A stretch of DNA of 12,068 bases. Source: Solobacterium sp. GTDB taxonomy: Bacteria; Bacillota_I; Bacilli_A; Erysipelotrichales; Erysipelotrichaceae. The notes beneath the pieces were generated by a model. The model made no database searches, was not told the origin of the DNA, and was given only the letters and a program-made list of their open reading frames with translations. Made by a program: the position numbers and the translations under genes. How positions within the stretch are numbered: position 1 is the first letter of the stretch; each line of letters starts with the position of its first letter. The stretch spans positions 1 to 12,068 of the forward strand of contig JABZMB010000041.1 in the NCBI GenBank assembly GCA_015256455.1, written 5' to 3'. Shown here piece after piece: positions 6,941 through 12,068 of this stretch.

Positions 6941-6949
6941 TGTTATAAT
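6941..6949 (+). promoter_or_regulatory. Extended -10 promoter of the coaBC-coaX-dipeptidase run
   Basis: The sequence TGTTATAAT is a consensus extended -10 (TGn plus TATAAT at 6944-6949). No good -35 is visible, which extended -10 promoters tolerate. Transcription would start near 6956, about 15 nt before the coaBC ATG. Confidence 0.7.
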
Positions 6950-6970
6950 GTTTACAAGAAGGTAGGGTAT

Positions 6971-8155
6971 ATGAAAAATAAGTGTATTGTCGTAGGAGTA
7001 ACAGCAGGGATTGCTGCATATAAAATTTGTCAGTTAGTTTCCTCACTGAAAAAGCAGGGAAATGAAGTTCATGTCATTATGACAAAGGAAGCAGAGAAGT
7101 TTGTAACGCCTCTAACATTCCAAACACTCAGTAGTCAAAAGGTCATTACAGATATGTTTACAGTGGATTATACACCAGATGTTCATCATATCTCACTAGC
7201 GAAGAAGGCTGATTTATTTGTCGTGGCGCCAGCTACCGCAAATATTATTGCGAAGATTGCACATGGCTTAGCGGATGATATGTTAACGACTACATTCTTA
7301 GCTTCGACATGTCCAAAGTTAATTGTTCCTGCAATGAATACAAATATGTTAAATAATCCAATCACACAGGATAATATTGCGACATGTCAAAAATACGGTA
7401 TACATGTAATGTACAGTGGTGCTGGATATCTTGCTTGTGGTGATATAGGTGCAGGACGTTTACCTGAACCAGAAGAAATCGAAGATGCGATTGCGTCTAT
7501 TGTAGAAGCAGACCGTTATCTAAATGGAAGACATGTTGTGATAACTGCAGGTGCTACGCAAGAAAAGATTGATCCAGTACGATATATTACAAATCATTCA
7601 ACTGGAAAGATGGGTTATGCATTAGCGAAGGAAGCACGTAATGCAGGTGCTAGGGTAACACTAATTTCAGGGAAGACAAACTTACCAAAACCATATGGTG
7701 TTGATGTTGTAAGTGTGATAAGTGCAGCTGATATGGCTAAGAGTGTTATTGATAATTTCGAAAAAGCTGATGTTCTAATTATGTCTGCGGCAGTTGCGGA
7801 TTATACACCAATTGAAAAGGCAGAACAGAAAATCAAAAAGACAGATGGTGATTTATCCATCGCTCTTAAACGTACACAGGATATTCTTTTAACAATCGGA
7901 CAGAAAAAGCGTGAAGACCAGATAGTGATTGGCTTTGCGATGGAAACAGAAAATCTTTTAGAAAATGCCGCAAAGAAATTACAAGAAAAGAATGCAAATT
8001 ACATTATCGCAAATAGTATCCGTGAACCTGGCGCTGGTTTTGGTGTAGATACAAATATTGTCAAAATTATTTCATCAACAAGTGTAGAAGATTTAGGATT
8101 ATTATCTAAAGATGAAACAGCGAAAGAAATATTGCGCCATTGCCTAAAGAAGTGA
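6971..8155 (+). CDS. coaBC: Bifunctional phosphopantothenoylcysteine decarboxylase/phosphopantothenate-cysteine ligase
   Basis: Two-domain coenzyme A enzyme of 394 aa. The C-terminal CoaB half joins 4'-phosphopantothenate to cysteine. The N-terminal CoaC half is an FMN flavoprotein that decarboxylates the product to 4'-phosphopantetheine. CoaC (about 1-183) shows GVTAGIAAYK (9-18), the catalytic His in HHISLAKKAD (72-81), PAMNTNM (120-126) and CGDIGAGRL with Cys156 (156-164). CoaB (about 187-394) shows ITAGATQEKIDPVRYITNHS (191-210), STGKMG and the late IKK...LKRTQDIL region. Length matches the fused bacterial enzyme. AGAAGG at 6957-6962 lies 8 nt before ATG. It ends 8 nt before coaX, the enzyme for the preceding pathway step. 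Confidence 0.96.
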   Translation: MKNKCIVVGVTAGIAAYKICQLVSSLKKQGNEVHVIMTKEAEKFVTPLTFQTLSSQKVITDMFTVDYTPDVHHISLAKKADLFVVAPATANIIAKIAHGLADDMLTTTFLASTCPKLIVPAMNTNMLNNPITQDNIATCQKYGIHVMYSGAGYLACGDIGAGRLPEPEEIEDAIASIVEADRYLNGRHVVITAGATQEKIDPVRYITNHSTGKMGYALAKEARNAGARVTLISGKTNLPKPYGVDVVSVISAADMAKSVIDNFEKADVLIMSAAVADYTPIEKAEQKIKKTDGDLSIALKRTQDILLTIGQKKREDQIVIGFAMETENLLENAAKKLQEKNANYIIANSIREPGAGFGVDTNIVKIISSTSVEDLGLLSKDETAKEILRHCLKK

Positions 8156-8163
8156 GGACAACT

Positions 8164-8952
8164 ATGTTATTAACAATTGATGTTGGAAATACAAATATTT
8201 CCATGGGAATTCTTGATGGAGAAAAGATTGTTGGTCGTTATCGTCTTATGACACAAACGACACGTACTAGTGATGAGTACGGTTTCTTCATTACAACATT
8301 CTTAAATACATTACAGTTAAAAGCTACGGATATTACTGGCATTATTATTTCTTCCGTTGTTCCAAAACTAATGTATTCTTTAACTTCTGCAGTGATTAAA
8401 TATTTACATCAAAAACCAATGATTGTAACGAATGAGATGCAGATGGATATCAAACTTGATACAGAGGCACCTAGGTCAATTGGTGCAGACCGTATTGTGA
8501 ACACAACCTATGCATGGAATACGTTTCATCGCTCATGCATTATTGTAGACTTTGGTACTGCAACGACCTATGACTACATTGATCAAAATGGTGTCTTCCG
8601 CTATGTTGTAATTCAGCCAGGTTTGGGTATCAGTCTGAATGCATTAACTTCTATGACGGCTAAGTTACCGGAAATTGAGATTGTAAAGCCAAAGTCTGTA
8701 CTCGGTACCAATACAATTGAAGGTATGCAAGCAGGTGTTGTATATGGCTATATCGGTTCTGTAGAATACATTATTAAGACAATGAAGAAGGAACTCAATG
8801 ATCCATCATGCATGGTTATTGCGACAGGTGGTTTAGGTAAGATTATCGCAAGTGAAACAGATGAGATTAATGCATACGATGCGGATATAGCATTTAAGGG
8901 AATGAAGATTTTATACGATATCAATAAGGGGAAAGACTATGAAAATCTTTGA
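8164..8952 (+). CDS. coaX: Type III pantothenate kinase
   Basis: Phosphorylates pantothenate, the first step of coenzyme A synthesis, and feeds its neighbour CoaBC. It is 262 aa with an ASKHA-type fold. Visible are the phosphate-binding DVGNTN (6-11), EYGFF (38-42), RSIGADRIVN (104-113) with Asp109, and DFGTATTYD (129-137) with Asp129. An in-frame ATG at 8140 lies inside coaBC; I reject it because family members begin with the sequence MLLTIDVGNTN and a GAGG site (8154-8157) sits 6 nt before 8164. One oddity is that the usual GGxIxPG motif reads YVVIQPG (147-153), so the glycine pair is replaced while IxPG is kept. Its 3' end overlaps the dipeptidase gene by 14 nt. Confidence 0.95.
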   Translation: MLLTIDVGNTNISMGILDGEKIVGRYRLMTQTTRTSDEYGFFITTFLNTLQLKATDITGIIISSVVPKLMYSLTSAVIKYLHQKPMIVTNEMQMDIKLDTEAPRSIGADRIVNTTYAWNTFHRSCIIVDFGTATTYDYIDQNGVFRYVVIQPGLGISLNALTSMTAKLPEIEIVKPKSVLGTNTIEGMQAGVVYGYIGSVEYIIKTMKKELNDPSCMVIATGGLGKIIASETDEINAYDADIAFKGMKILYDINKGKDYENL

Positions 8953-9862
8953 TTTACATGCGGACTTAGCAGAAGCTATTAAACCATTTTACACAGATGG
9001 TAAAACATCCATCTTAAAGAAAGATTGGAGTACTCGTTTTAAACAAGGACAGATTGCATATACTTCTGCAGCTAGTTTCTTTGTAGGAACAGAGAGCTGG
9101 CAAGAGATGCAAGATGTTGTTATGAAAGTGAAGAATGATATTACTGCCTCTGGATATAAAGTGATTTATACCAAGGATGATTTAGATGATGAGCAACAGG
9201 GGACAGCATTCTTAATGACCATTGAGGGAATGTGTGGTATTCGTGAAGATGTAGAAGAGAAGATTCAATGGTTATACGATGAGGGTAATCGAATTGGTTC
9301 TCTATGTTGGAATGATCAAAATGCATTAGCGACAGGTAACTCAGGCGATCCTACAAGAGGATTAACAGAACTTGGTAAGCAAGCAATTGCAAAGATGAAT
9401 GAGTTACATATGATTGTGGATGTATCCCATGCAAATGAGAAGACATTCTGGGATATTCTATCCTGTTCAACGCAACCGGTAATTGCTACCCACTCAAATG
9501 CGAAGGGTCGTTGTTTTGTGGAAAGAAACCTTACAGATCAACAGATTCGTGCTATTGCAAGTAAAGATGGCTTAATTGGTATGAATGCATGTTGTTCATT
9601 TATTCATACAGAGCAACAAAAACAAGATGCACTACATCTAGCAAAACATGCAAAGTACGTAGCAGATCTTGTTGGAGTAAAACATGTTGCTTGTGGGTTT
9701 GACTTCGGTGAGTATTATAACGATGGTGAGGAGCATAATATGTATGGTCCTTCCCAGGCACAGAATTTCATCAAAGCATTGCAGCGTGTAGGATTTACAA
9801 GTGAAGAAATCAAAGATATTGCATATCGCAATGTTCTGCGCTTTCTAAGAAAATATATGTAA
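8939..9862 (+). CDS. Membrane dipeptidase, peptidase family M19
   Basis: Zinc-dependent dipeptidase of the renal dipeptidase (M19) family, 307 aa, near the usual bacterial length. It has no signal peptide or membrane segment, so it is probably cytoplasmic despite the family name. Metal-site residues are all visible: HAD (His7, Asp9), MTIEGM (Glu96), DVSHANEKTFWDI with His164, ATHSN with His185, and GFDFGEY with Asp255. Arg191/Arg196 lie in the substrate region, and SLCWNDQNALA (121-131) is family-typical. The start overlaps the end of coaX by 14 nt, with AAGGGGA (8926-8932) placed inside coaX, so translation is probably coupled. Its natural substrate is not known; D- or L-dipeptides from peptidoglycan or diet are possible. 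Confidence 0.93.
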   Translation: MKIFDLHADLAEAIKPFYTDGKTSILKKDWSTRFKQGQIAYTSAASFFVGTESWQEMQDVVMKVKNDITASGYKVIYTKDDLDDEQQGTAFLMTIEGMCGIREDVEEKIQWLYDEGNRIGSLCWNDQNALATGNSGDPTRGLTELGKQAIAKMNELHMIVDVSHANEKTFWDILSCSTQPVIATHSNAKGRCFVERNLTDQQIRAIASKDGLIGMNACCSFIHTEQQKQDALHLAKHAKYVADLVGVKHVACGFDFGEYYNDGEEHNMYGPSQAQNFIKALQRVGFTSEEIKDIAYRNVLRFLRKYM

Positions 9863-9897
9863 AAAGAAAAGCTCTTGTGCATTTTGCACAGGAGCTT
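9861..9897. terminator. Terminator between dipeptidase and nucleotidyltransferase genes
   Basis: Stem GCTCTTGTGC (9871-9880) pairs with GCACAGGAGC (9886-9895) with one wobble and a 5-nt loop. On the minus strand it is followed by a TTTTCTTTTT tract (complement of 9861-9870), making a strong terminator for the nucleotidyltransferase. On the plus strand only a weak T-tract follows, so it is a less efficient end for the dipeptidase operon. Confidence 0.85.
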
Positions 9898-9899
9898 AA

Positions 9900-10808
9900 T
9901 TACTTCCAAAGAATATCTGGATAGATTCCAGCTTCCTTCATTTCAGCAATCTTTTCAACTACAAGTGGCTTATCTTCCTGATATGTTACACCAAACCATT
10001 GGTCTTTAGAGGAAAGTACTTTAACAGTGCACTTACCATCCTTAACCATCTGGCCAACTGTTGTAGGAATAACATATTCGCACTTCATTGGGTTAGATTC
10101 TAGATTTGCATGAATGAATTCATCAAAGTATACTTCCATGTCATCAAATACCTTAGGTGTAAATCCCCAGAAGTTCATAGATACTAATGCGTTAGGATCC
10201 ATTTCTTTCCAAGTTCCGTTGTCATCATAAACAACCTTACCATCCTTACGAGCAATCTTCTGTACTTCAACAATACTTGTTAGATTACCGTTTTCGTCTT
10301 GTTGGCATACACCACGTGTCACTGTTCCATGGTCTGTAAGTGTGTTATTTGCGGCATAACCAACCATTGCGTAATGGTCATCACTTACTTCTGTTGTTAA
10401 GAAGTTATAGATAACTTTATATGCATCCTTGCCATAGAAGTCATCTGCGTTGATAATCGCAAATGGTCCGTCAACAACACCCTTACATGCAAGTAATGCA
10501 TGTGTAGTTCCCCATGGCTTTTCACGTCCTTCAGGTACTGTAATATCAGATGGGACATTGTTAATATCCTGATATGCAAACTTTACATTCATTCCCTTAG
10601 ATACGCGGTCTGTTAATGCAGCGTGGAATGCTTGTTCATGTTCACGACGGATGATGAGAACAACATCCTCAAATCCTGCTTCTTTTGCGTCATAGATAGA
10701 AAATTCTATGATTGGTTCACCATGGCTTCCGACTCCATCAATCTGTTTCATTCCACCATAGCGGCTACCCATTCCGGCAGCCAAAATAACTAATGTAGGC
10801 TTCTTCAT
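9900..10808 (-). CDS. NTP-transferase-family nucleotidyltransferase (sugar-phosphate type)
   Basis: A 302-aa cytoplasmic protein of the GT-A nucleotidyltransferase superfamily, which includes enzymes that activate sugar phosphates or choline phosphate with an NTP. The N-terminus has the signature LAAGMGSRYGGMKQ (9-22), which grips the nucleotide triphosphate. GTTHAL (100-105) is the base-binding loop, and NADDFYG (120-126) holds the metal-binding aspartates. The C-terminal part (from about 190) includes VSMNFWGFTPKVFD and CEYVIPTTV. No left-handed beta-helix acyltransferase domain is present, so this is not GlmU. The substrate cannot be named: no adjacent sugar, choline or cell-wall gene helps. 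AAAGGGA (complement of 10815-10821) lies 6 nt before ATG. The gene has its own promoter and terminator. Confidence 0.88.
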   Translation of the reverse strand: MKKPTLVILAAGMGSRYGGMKQIDGVGSHGEPIIEFSIYDAKEAGFEDVVLIIRREHEQAFHAALTDRVSKGMNVKFAYQDINNVPSDITVPEGREKPWGTTHALLACKGVVDGPFAIINADDFYGKDAYKVIYNFLTTEVSDDHYAMVGYAANNTLTDHGTVTRGVCQQDENGNLTSIVEVQKIARKDGKVVYDDNGTWKEMDPNALVSMNFWGFTPKVFDDMEVYFDEFIHANLESNPMKCEYVIPTTVGQMVKDGKCTVKVLSSKDQWFGVTYQEDKPLVVEKIAEMKEAGIYPDILWK

Positions 10809-10839
10809 TCTTAATCCCTTTCAATTTTTTCCTTTGATA

Positions 10840-10848
10840 ATTATATCA
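10840..10848 (-). promoter_or_regulatory. Extended -10 promoter of the nucleotidyltransferase gene
   Basis: On the minus strand the sequence reads TGATATAAT, that is TGn plus TATAAT (10840-10845). This is an extended -10 about 31 nt upstream of the start codon. The -35 position is AT-rich without a good match. Confidence 0.6.
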
Positions 10849-10907
10849 CGTAAGCACTTTCATTAATTCCTAATTTTTCATAAAATAATAAAAGAAAGAG
10901 GTTATTT

Positions 10908-11471
10908 ATGAGAGAAATTGTACTAGCTTCACAAAGTCCACGAAGAAAAGAGTTGTTAGAGAAAACAGGATTCTCGTTTATCTGTGATCCGGCTGATATC
11001 GACGAGACAATAAATCTAGAGGCAGACCTTGTTGAAGAAAGTAAAAACTTATCCCGTCGTAAGGCAGAAACTGTATTGGAACGACATCCTGAAGCTATTG
11101 TTATCGGTAGTGATACTTTGGTTTTATGTGATAACCAAGTTATGGGAAAACCGGAAGATGATGAAGATGCTTTTCAAATGTTAAAGAAACTTCAAAACCA
11201 TAAGAGCCAAGTGCTAACAAGTTTGTGCATCATTAGCCAAAAGAAATGTTTTACATACGCGTGTATCACGGATGTATATTTCTCAAAAATGAGTGATGAA
11301 GAAATCTGGAATTATATTCATACAGGGGAAACAAGAGATAAAGCAGGTGCTTACGCAATACAAGGATTTGGTGGTAGATACATCAAAGAGATTCATGGAG
11401 ATTATTATGCCATTATGGGACTGCCTTTACATGTTGTTTATGATGAGTTGAAAAACAGTACTGATTATTGA
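10908..11471 (+). CDS. maf: Maf-family nucleoside triphosphate pyrophosphatase
   Basis: A house-cleaning enzyme of the Maf/HAM1-like fold that hydrolyses nucleoside triphosphates (typically dTTP, UTP and modified forms) to the monophosphate plus pyrophosphate. It is 187 aa, the normal length. Motifs in order: ASQSPRRKELL (7-17), GSDTLV (67-72) with the catalytic Asp69, KPED (81-84), and DKAGAYAIQGFGG (144-156). The closing GDYYAIMGLPL (164-174) matches the family's GDYxxVxGLPL. The DKAGAYxIQG form suggests the dTTP/UTP-specific YhdE subgroup. AAAGAGG at 10895-10901 lies 6 nt before ATG. The gene is divergent from the nucleotidyltransferase, and no terminator lies between it and the tRNA that follows. 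Confidence 0.95.
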   Translation: MREIVLASQSPRRKELLEKTGFSFICDPADIDETINLEADLVEESKNLSRRKAETVLERHPEAIVIGSDTLVLCDNQVMGKPEDDEDAFQMLKKLQNHKSQVLTSLCIISQKKCFTYACITDVYFSKMSDEEIWNYIHTGETRDKAGAYAIQGFGGRYIKEIHGDYYAIMGLPLHVVYDELKNSTDY

Positions 11472-11495
11472 TTTTTAGGTGTAGTTTGTTATTAT
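11468..11495 (+). promoter_or_regulatory. tRNA-Thr promoter
   Basis: A -35 TTGATT (11468-11473) overlaps the maf stop codon. After 16 bp follows TATTAT (11490-11495), preceded by TGT, an extended -10. Transcription would start near 11502, five nt before the mature tRNA. Confidence 0.65.
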
Positions 11496-11506
11496 ATAAA
11501 GGCTAT

Positions 11507-11577
11507 GCCGCTTTAGTATAGTGGTAATACGCATCCATGGTAAGGATGAACGAGCAGTTCAATTCTGCTAAGCGGCA
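11507..11577 (+). tRNA. tRNA-Thr (anticodon GGT)
   Basis: A full cloverleaf can be drawn by hand. The acceptor stem GCCGCTT pairs with AAGCGGC (11570-11576) over seven perfect pairs, with discriminator A. The D stem is GTAT/ATAC with a 7-nt loop AGTGGTA. The anticodon stem CATCC/GGATG encloses loop ATGGTAA, giving anticodon GGT, which reads Thr codons ACC and ACT. The variable loop is AACG. The T stem AGCAG/CTGCT encloses loop TTCAATT. CCA is not encoded (CTT follows), so it must be added after transcription. At 71 nt with a short D loop it is compact for a threonine tRNA. Confidence 0.93.
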
Positions 11578-11588
11578 CTTTATGAATT

Positions 11589-11615
11589 AAAGCCCTTCGA
11601 ATGAAGGGTTTTTAA
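11589..11615 (+). terminator. tRNA-Thr terminator
   Basis: A 6-bp core stem CCCTTC (11593-11598) pairs with GAAGGG (11603-11608) around loop GAAT. It is extended by G-T and A-T pairs and followed by a T-run (11609-11613). It lies 12 nt after the tRNA and ends the maf-tRNA transcript. Confidence 0.85.
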
Positions 11616-11657
11616 TTTTGTTGGCAGTATTTTGGTAGGTTTTTATATAATCCAGAC

Positions 11658-11697
11658 GTGAAAAGTTAGACACCACATTAAAAATGTGAAAGTTGAA
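11658..11697. repeat. Imperfect direct repeat upstream of the 72-aa gene
   Basis: GTGAAAAGTTAGA (11658-11670) and GTGAAAGTTGAA (11686-11697) are near copies 28 nt apart. The second GTGAA also has an inverted partner TTCAC at 11706-11710. Between the copies CACAT/ATGTG can form a small hairpin. Positions just upstream of a -10 hint at a regulator site, but this is speculative. Confidence 0.35.
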
Positions 11698-11723
11698 TTT
11701 ATTCGTTCACAAAATTCTATAAT
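11693..11723 (+). promoter_or_regulatory. Likely promoter of the 72-aa gene
   Basis: A perfect -10 TATAAT at 11718-11723 is preceded by TTGAAT at 11693-11698. The spacer is 19 bp, longer than ideal. Transcription would start about 25 nt before the start codon. A second TATAAT further upstream (11646-11651, with TTGGCA 11621-11626) is a weaker alternative. Confidence 0.5.
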
Positions 11724-11754
11724 GATATATGATTATTCCATAAGGAAGTGAAAA

Positions 11755-11973
11755 ATGAAAAACAGTCTGTACGATAAGTTAGATTTTGCAATTGGGTATT
11801 ACGGTATTTTTCCTGCTGGATTTAGAGGATCTAAGAAGCCAACAATTCATTTTGTTGAAGGTACTCCTGAGGAAATAAAATTGAAAGCTATAAAAGTTTG
11901 GGAAGAAATTTTAGAAGAAGCTGCCGAGCAACGCGCAAACGGCATTTTTACCGAAGAGAATATATATTTGTAA
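11755..11973 (+). CDS. Small unknown 72-aa protein
   Basis: I do not recognise this protein. It is credible as a gene because a good Shine-Dalgarno site (AAGGAAGTGA at 11742-11751) sits just before ATG and a TATAAT promoter lies upstream. The protein has an aromatic, glycine-rich first half (LDFAIGYYGIFPAGFRGSKK at residues 9-28). The second half is a charged amphipathic helix (PEEIKLKAIKVWEEILEEAA), ending GIFTEENIYL. There is no signal peptide, membrane segment or metal motif. No toxin-antitoxin partner is visible, though the right side is cut by the window end. Function unknown. Confidence 0.65.
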   Translation: MKNSLYDKLDFAIGYYGIFPAGFRGSKKPTIHFVEGTPEEIKLKAIKVWEEILEEAAEQRANGIFTEENIYL

Positions 11974-12036
11974 ATCAAAACATGTAAATTTGTAAGAAGC
12001 ATTCGCATAATCTTTAAATAAATACATGAAGAACAG

Positions 12037-12060
12037 TAAAATACAACTTTTGGTATTTTA
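12037..12060 (+). terminator. Weak AT-rich hairpin after the 72-aa gene
   Basis: TAAAATAC (12037-12044) pairs with GTATTTTA (12053-12060) around an 8-nt loop. Only one pair is G-C and no clean T-run follows within the window, so it may or may not end the upstream transcript. Confidence 0.25.
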
Positions 12061-12068
12061 AAATTATT

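Noticed and set aside
8140..8163. Upstream ATG for CoaX giving 8 extra residues
   Set aside because: It lies inside coaBC; the family starts at the MLLTIDVGNTN point and the GAGG ribosome site is placed for 8164.
9141..9326. Short minus-strand ORFs inside the dipeptidase and at 9715-9909
   Set aside because: Antisense shadows of a clear M19 dipeptidase; no ribosome site or recognisable protein.
10397..10579. 60-aa minus-strand ORF inside the nucleotidyltransferase gene
   Set aside because: An alternative frame of a well-supported gene on the same strand, with no independent support.
11655..11690. Sequence reminiscent of an insertion-sequence end (AAAAGTTAGACACC)
   Set aside because: No transposase, no matching inverted end and no target duplication are visible; the resemblance is too short to call.
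1..12068. CRISPR array, phage, defence or toxin-antitoxin system
   Set aside because: No regularly spaced repeats, integrase, capsid, nuclease or toxin motifs were found; the content is metabolic and housekeeping.

Overview
The window looks like chromosomal DNA of a low-GC Gram-positive bacterium. Coding regions are AT-rich, nearly every gene has a strong purine-rich Shine-Dalgarno site, several promoters are extended -10 (TGnTATAAT) types, terminators are compact hairpins with T-runs, and the sugar-binding protein is a lipoprotein. The gene content and the style of the proteins suggest Erysipelotrichia or a close relative. That placement is an impression from memory, not a computed one.

Layout. 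Positions 1-346 hold an AT-rich intergenic stretch, a bidirectional terminator, and a clear promoter followed by a 12-bp perfect palindromic operator of the cre/LacI-GalR type. Positions 347-4922 are a three-gene galactose/methyl-galactoside ABC transporter operon (mglB, mglA, mglC) with a long hairpin after mglB and a terminator after mglC. Next comes an unrecognised 191-aa protein whose best start sits where transcription should begin (possibly leaderless). On the minus strand are yfcE (phosphodiesterase) and deoD (purine nucleoside phosphorylase). Divergent from them is a plus-strand run of coaBC, coaX and an M19 dipeptidase, the last two overlapping by 14 nt. A minus-strand sugar-phosphate-type nucleotidyltransferase follows, then plus-strand maf, a tRNA-Thr(GGT) with its own promoter and terminator, and a 72-aa unknown protein.

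How the genes work together. MglB captures galactose-type sugars outside the cell, MglC forms the membrane channel and MglA supplies the ATPase. The operator suggests catabolite or sugar-specific control. CoaX and CoaBC supply three steps of coenzyme A synthesis (pantothenate kinase, phosphopantothenoylcysteine synthetase, decarboxylase). DeoD, YfcE and Maf are nucleotide-salvage and housekeeping enzymes.

Most striking point. MglB appears to be a natural circular permutant. The region matching the first ~85 residues of classical mature MglB (sheet strand A, with ligand residues Tyr10/Asp14/Phe16) lies at the C-terminus. The mature protein begins at the segment that normally starts near residue 87 (the VPVVFFN strand). 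All but one of the checked ligand-contact residues are present, in cyclically shifted order. Its partner permease MglC also carries an unusual ~225-residue charged, helix/coiled-coil-like cytoplasmic N-terminal extension. Together these make the mgl system here structurally unusual, although its sequence family is familiar.
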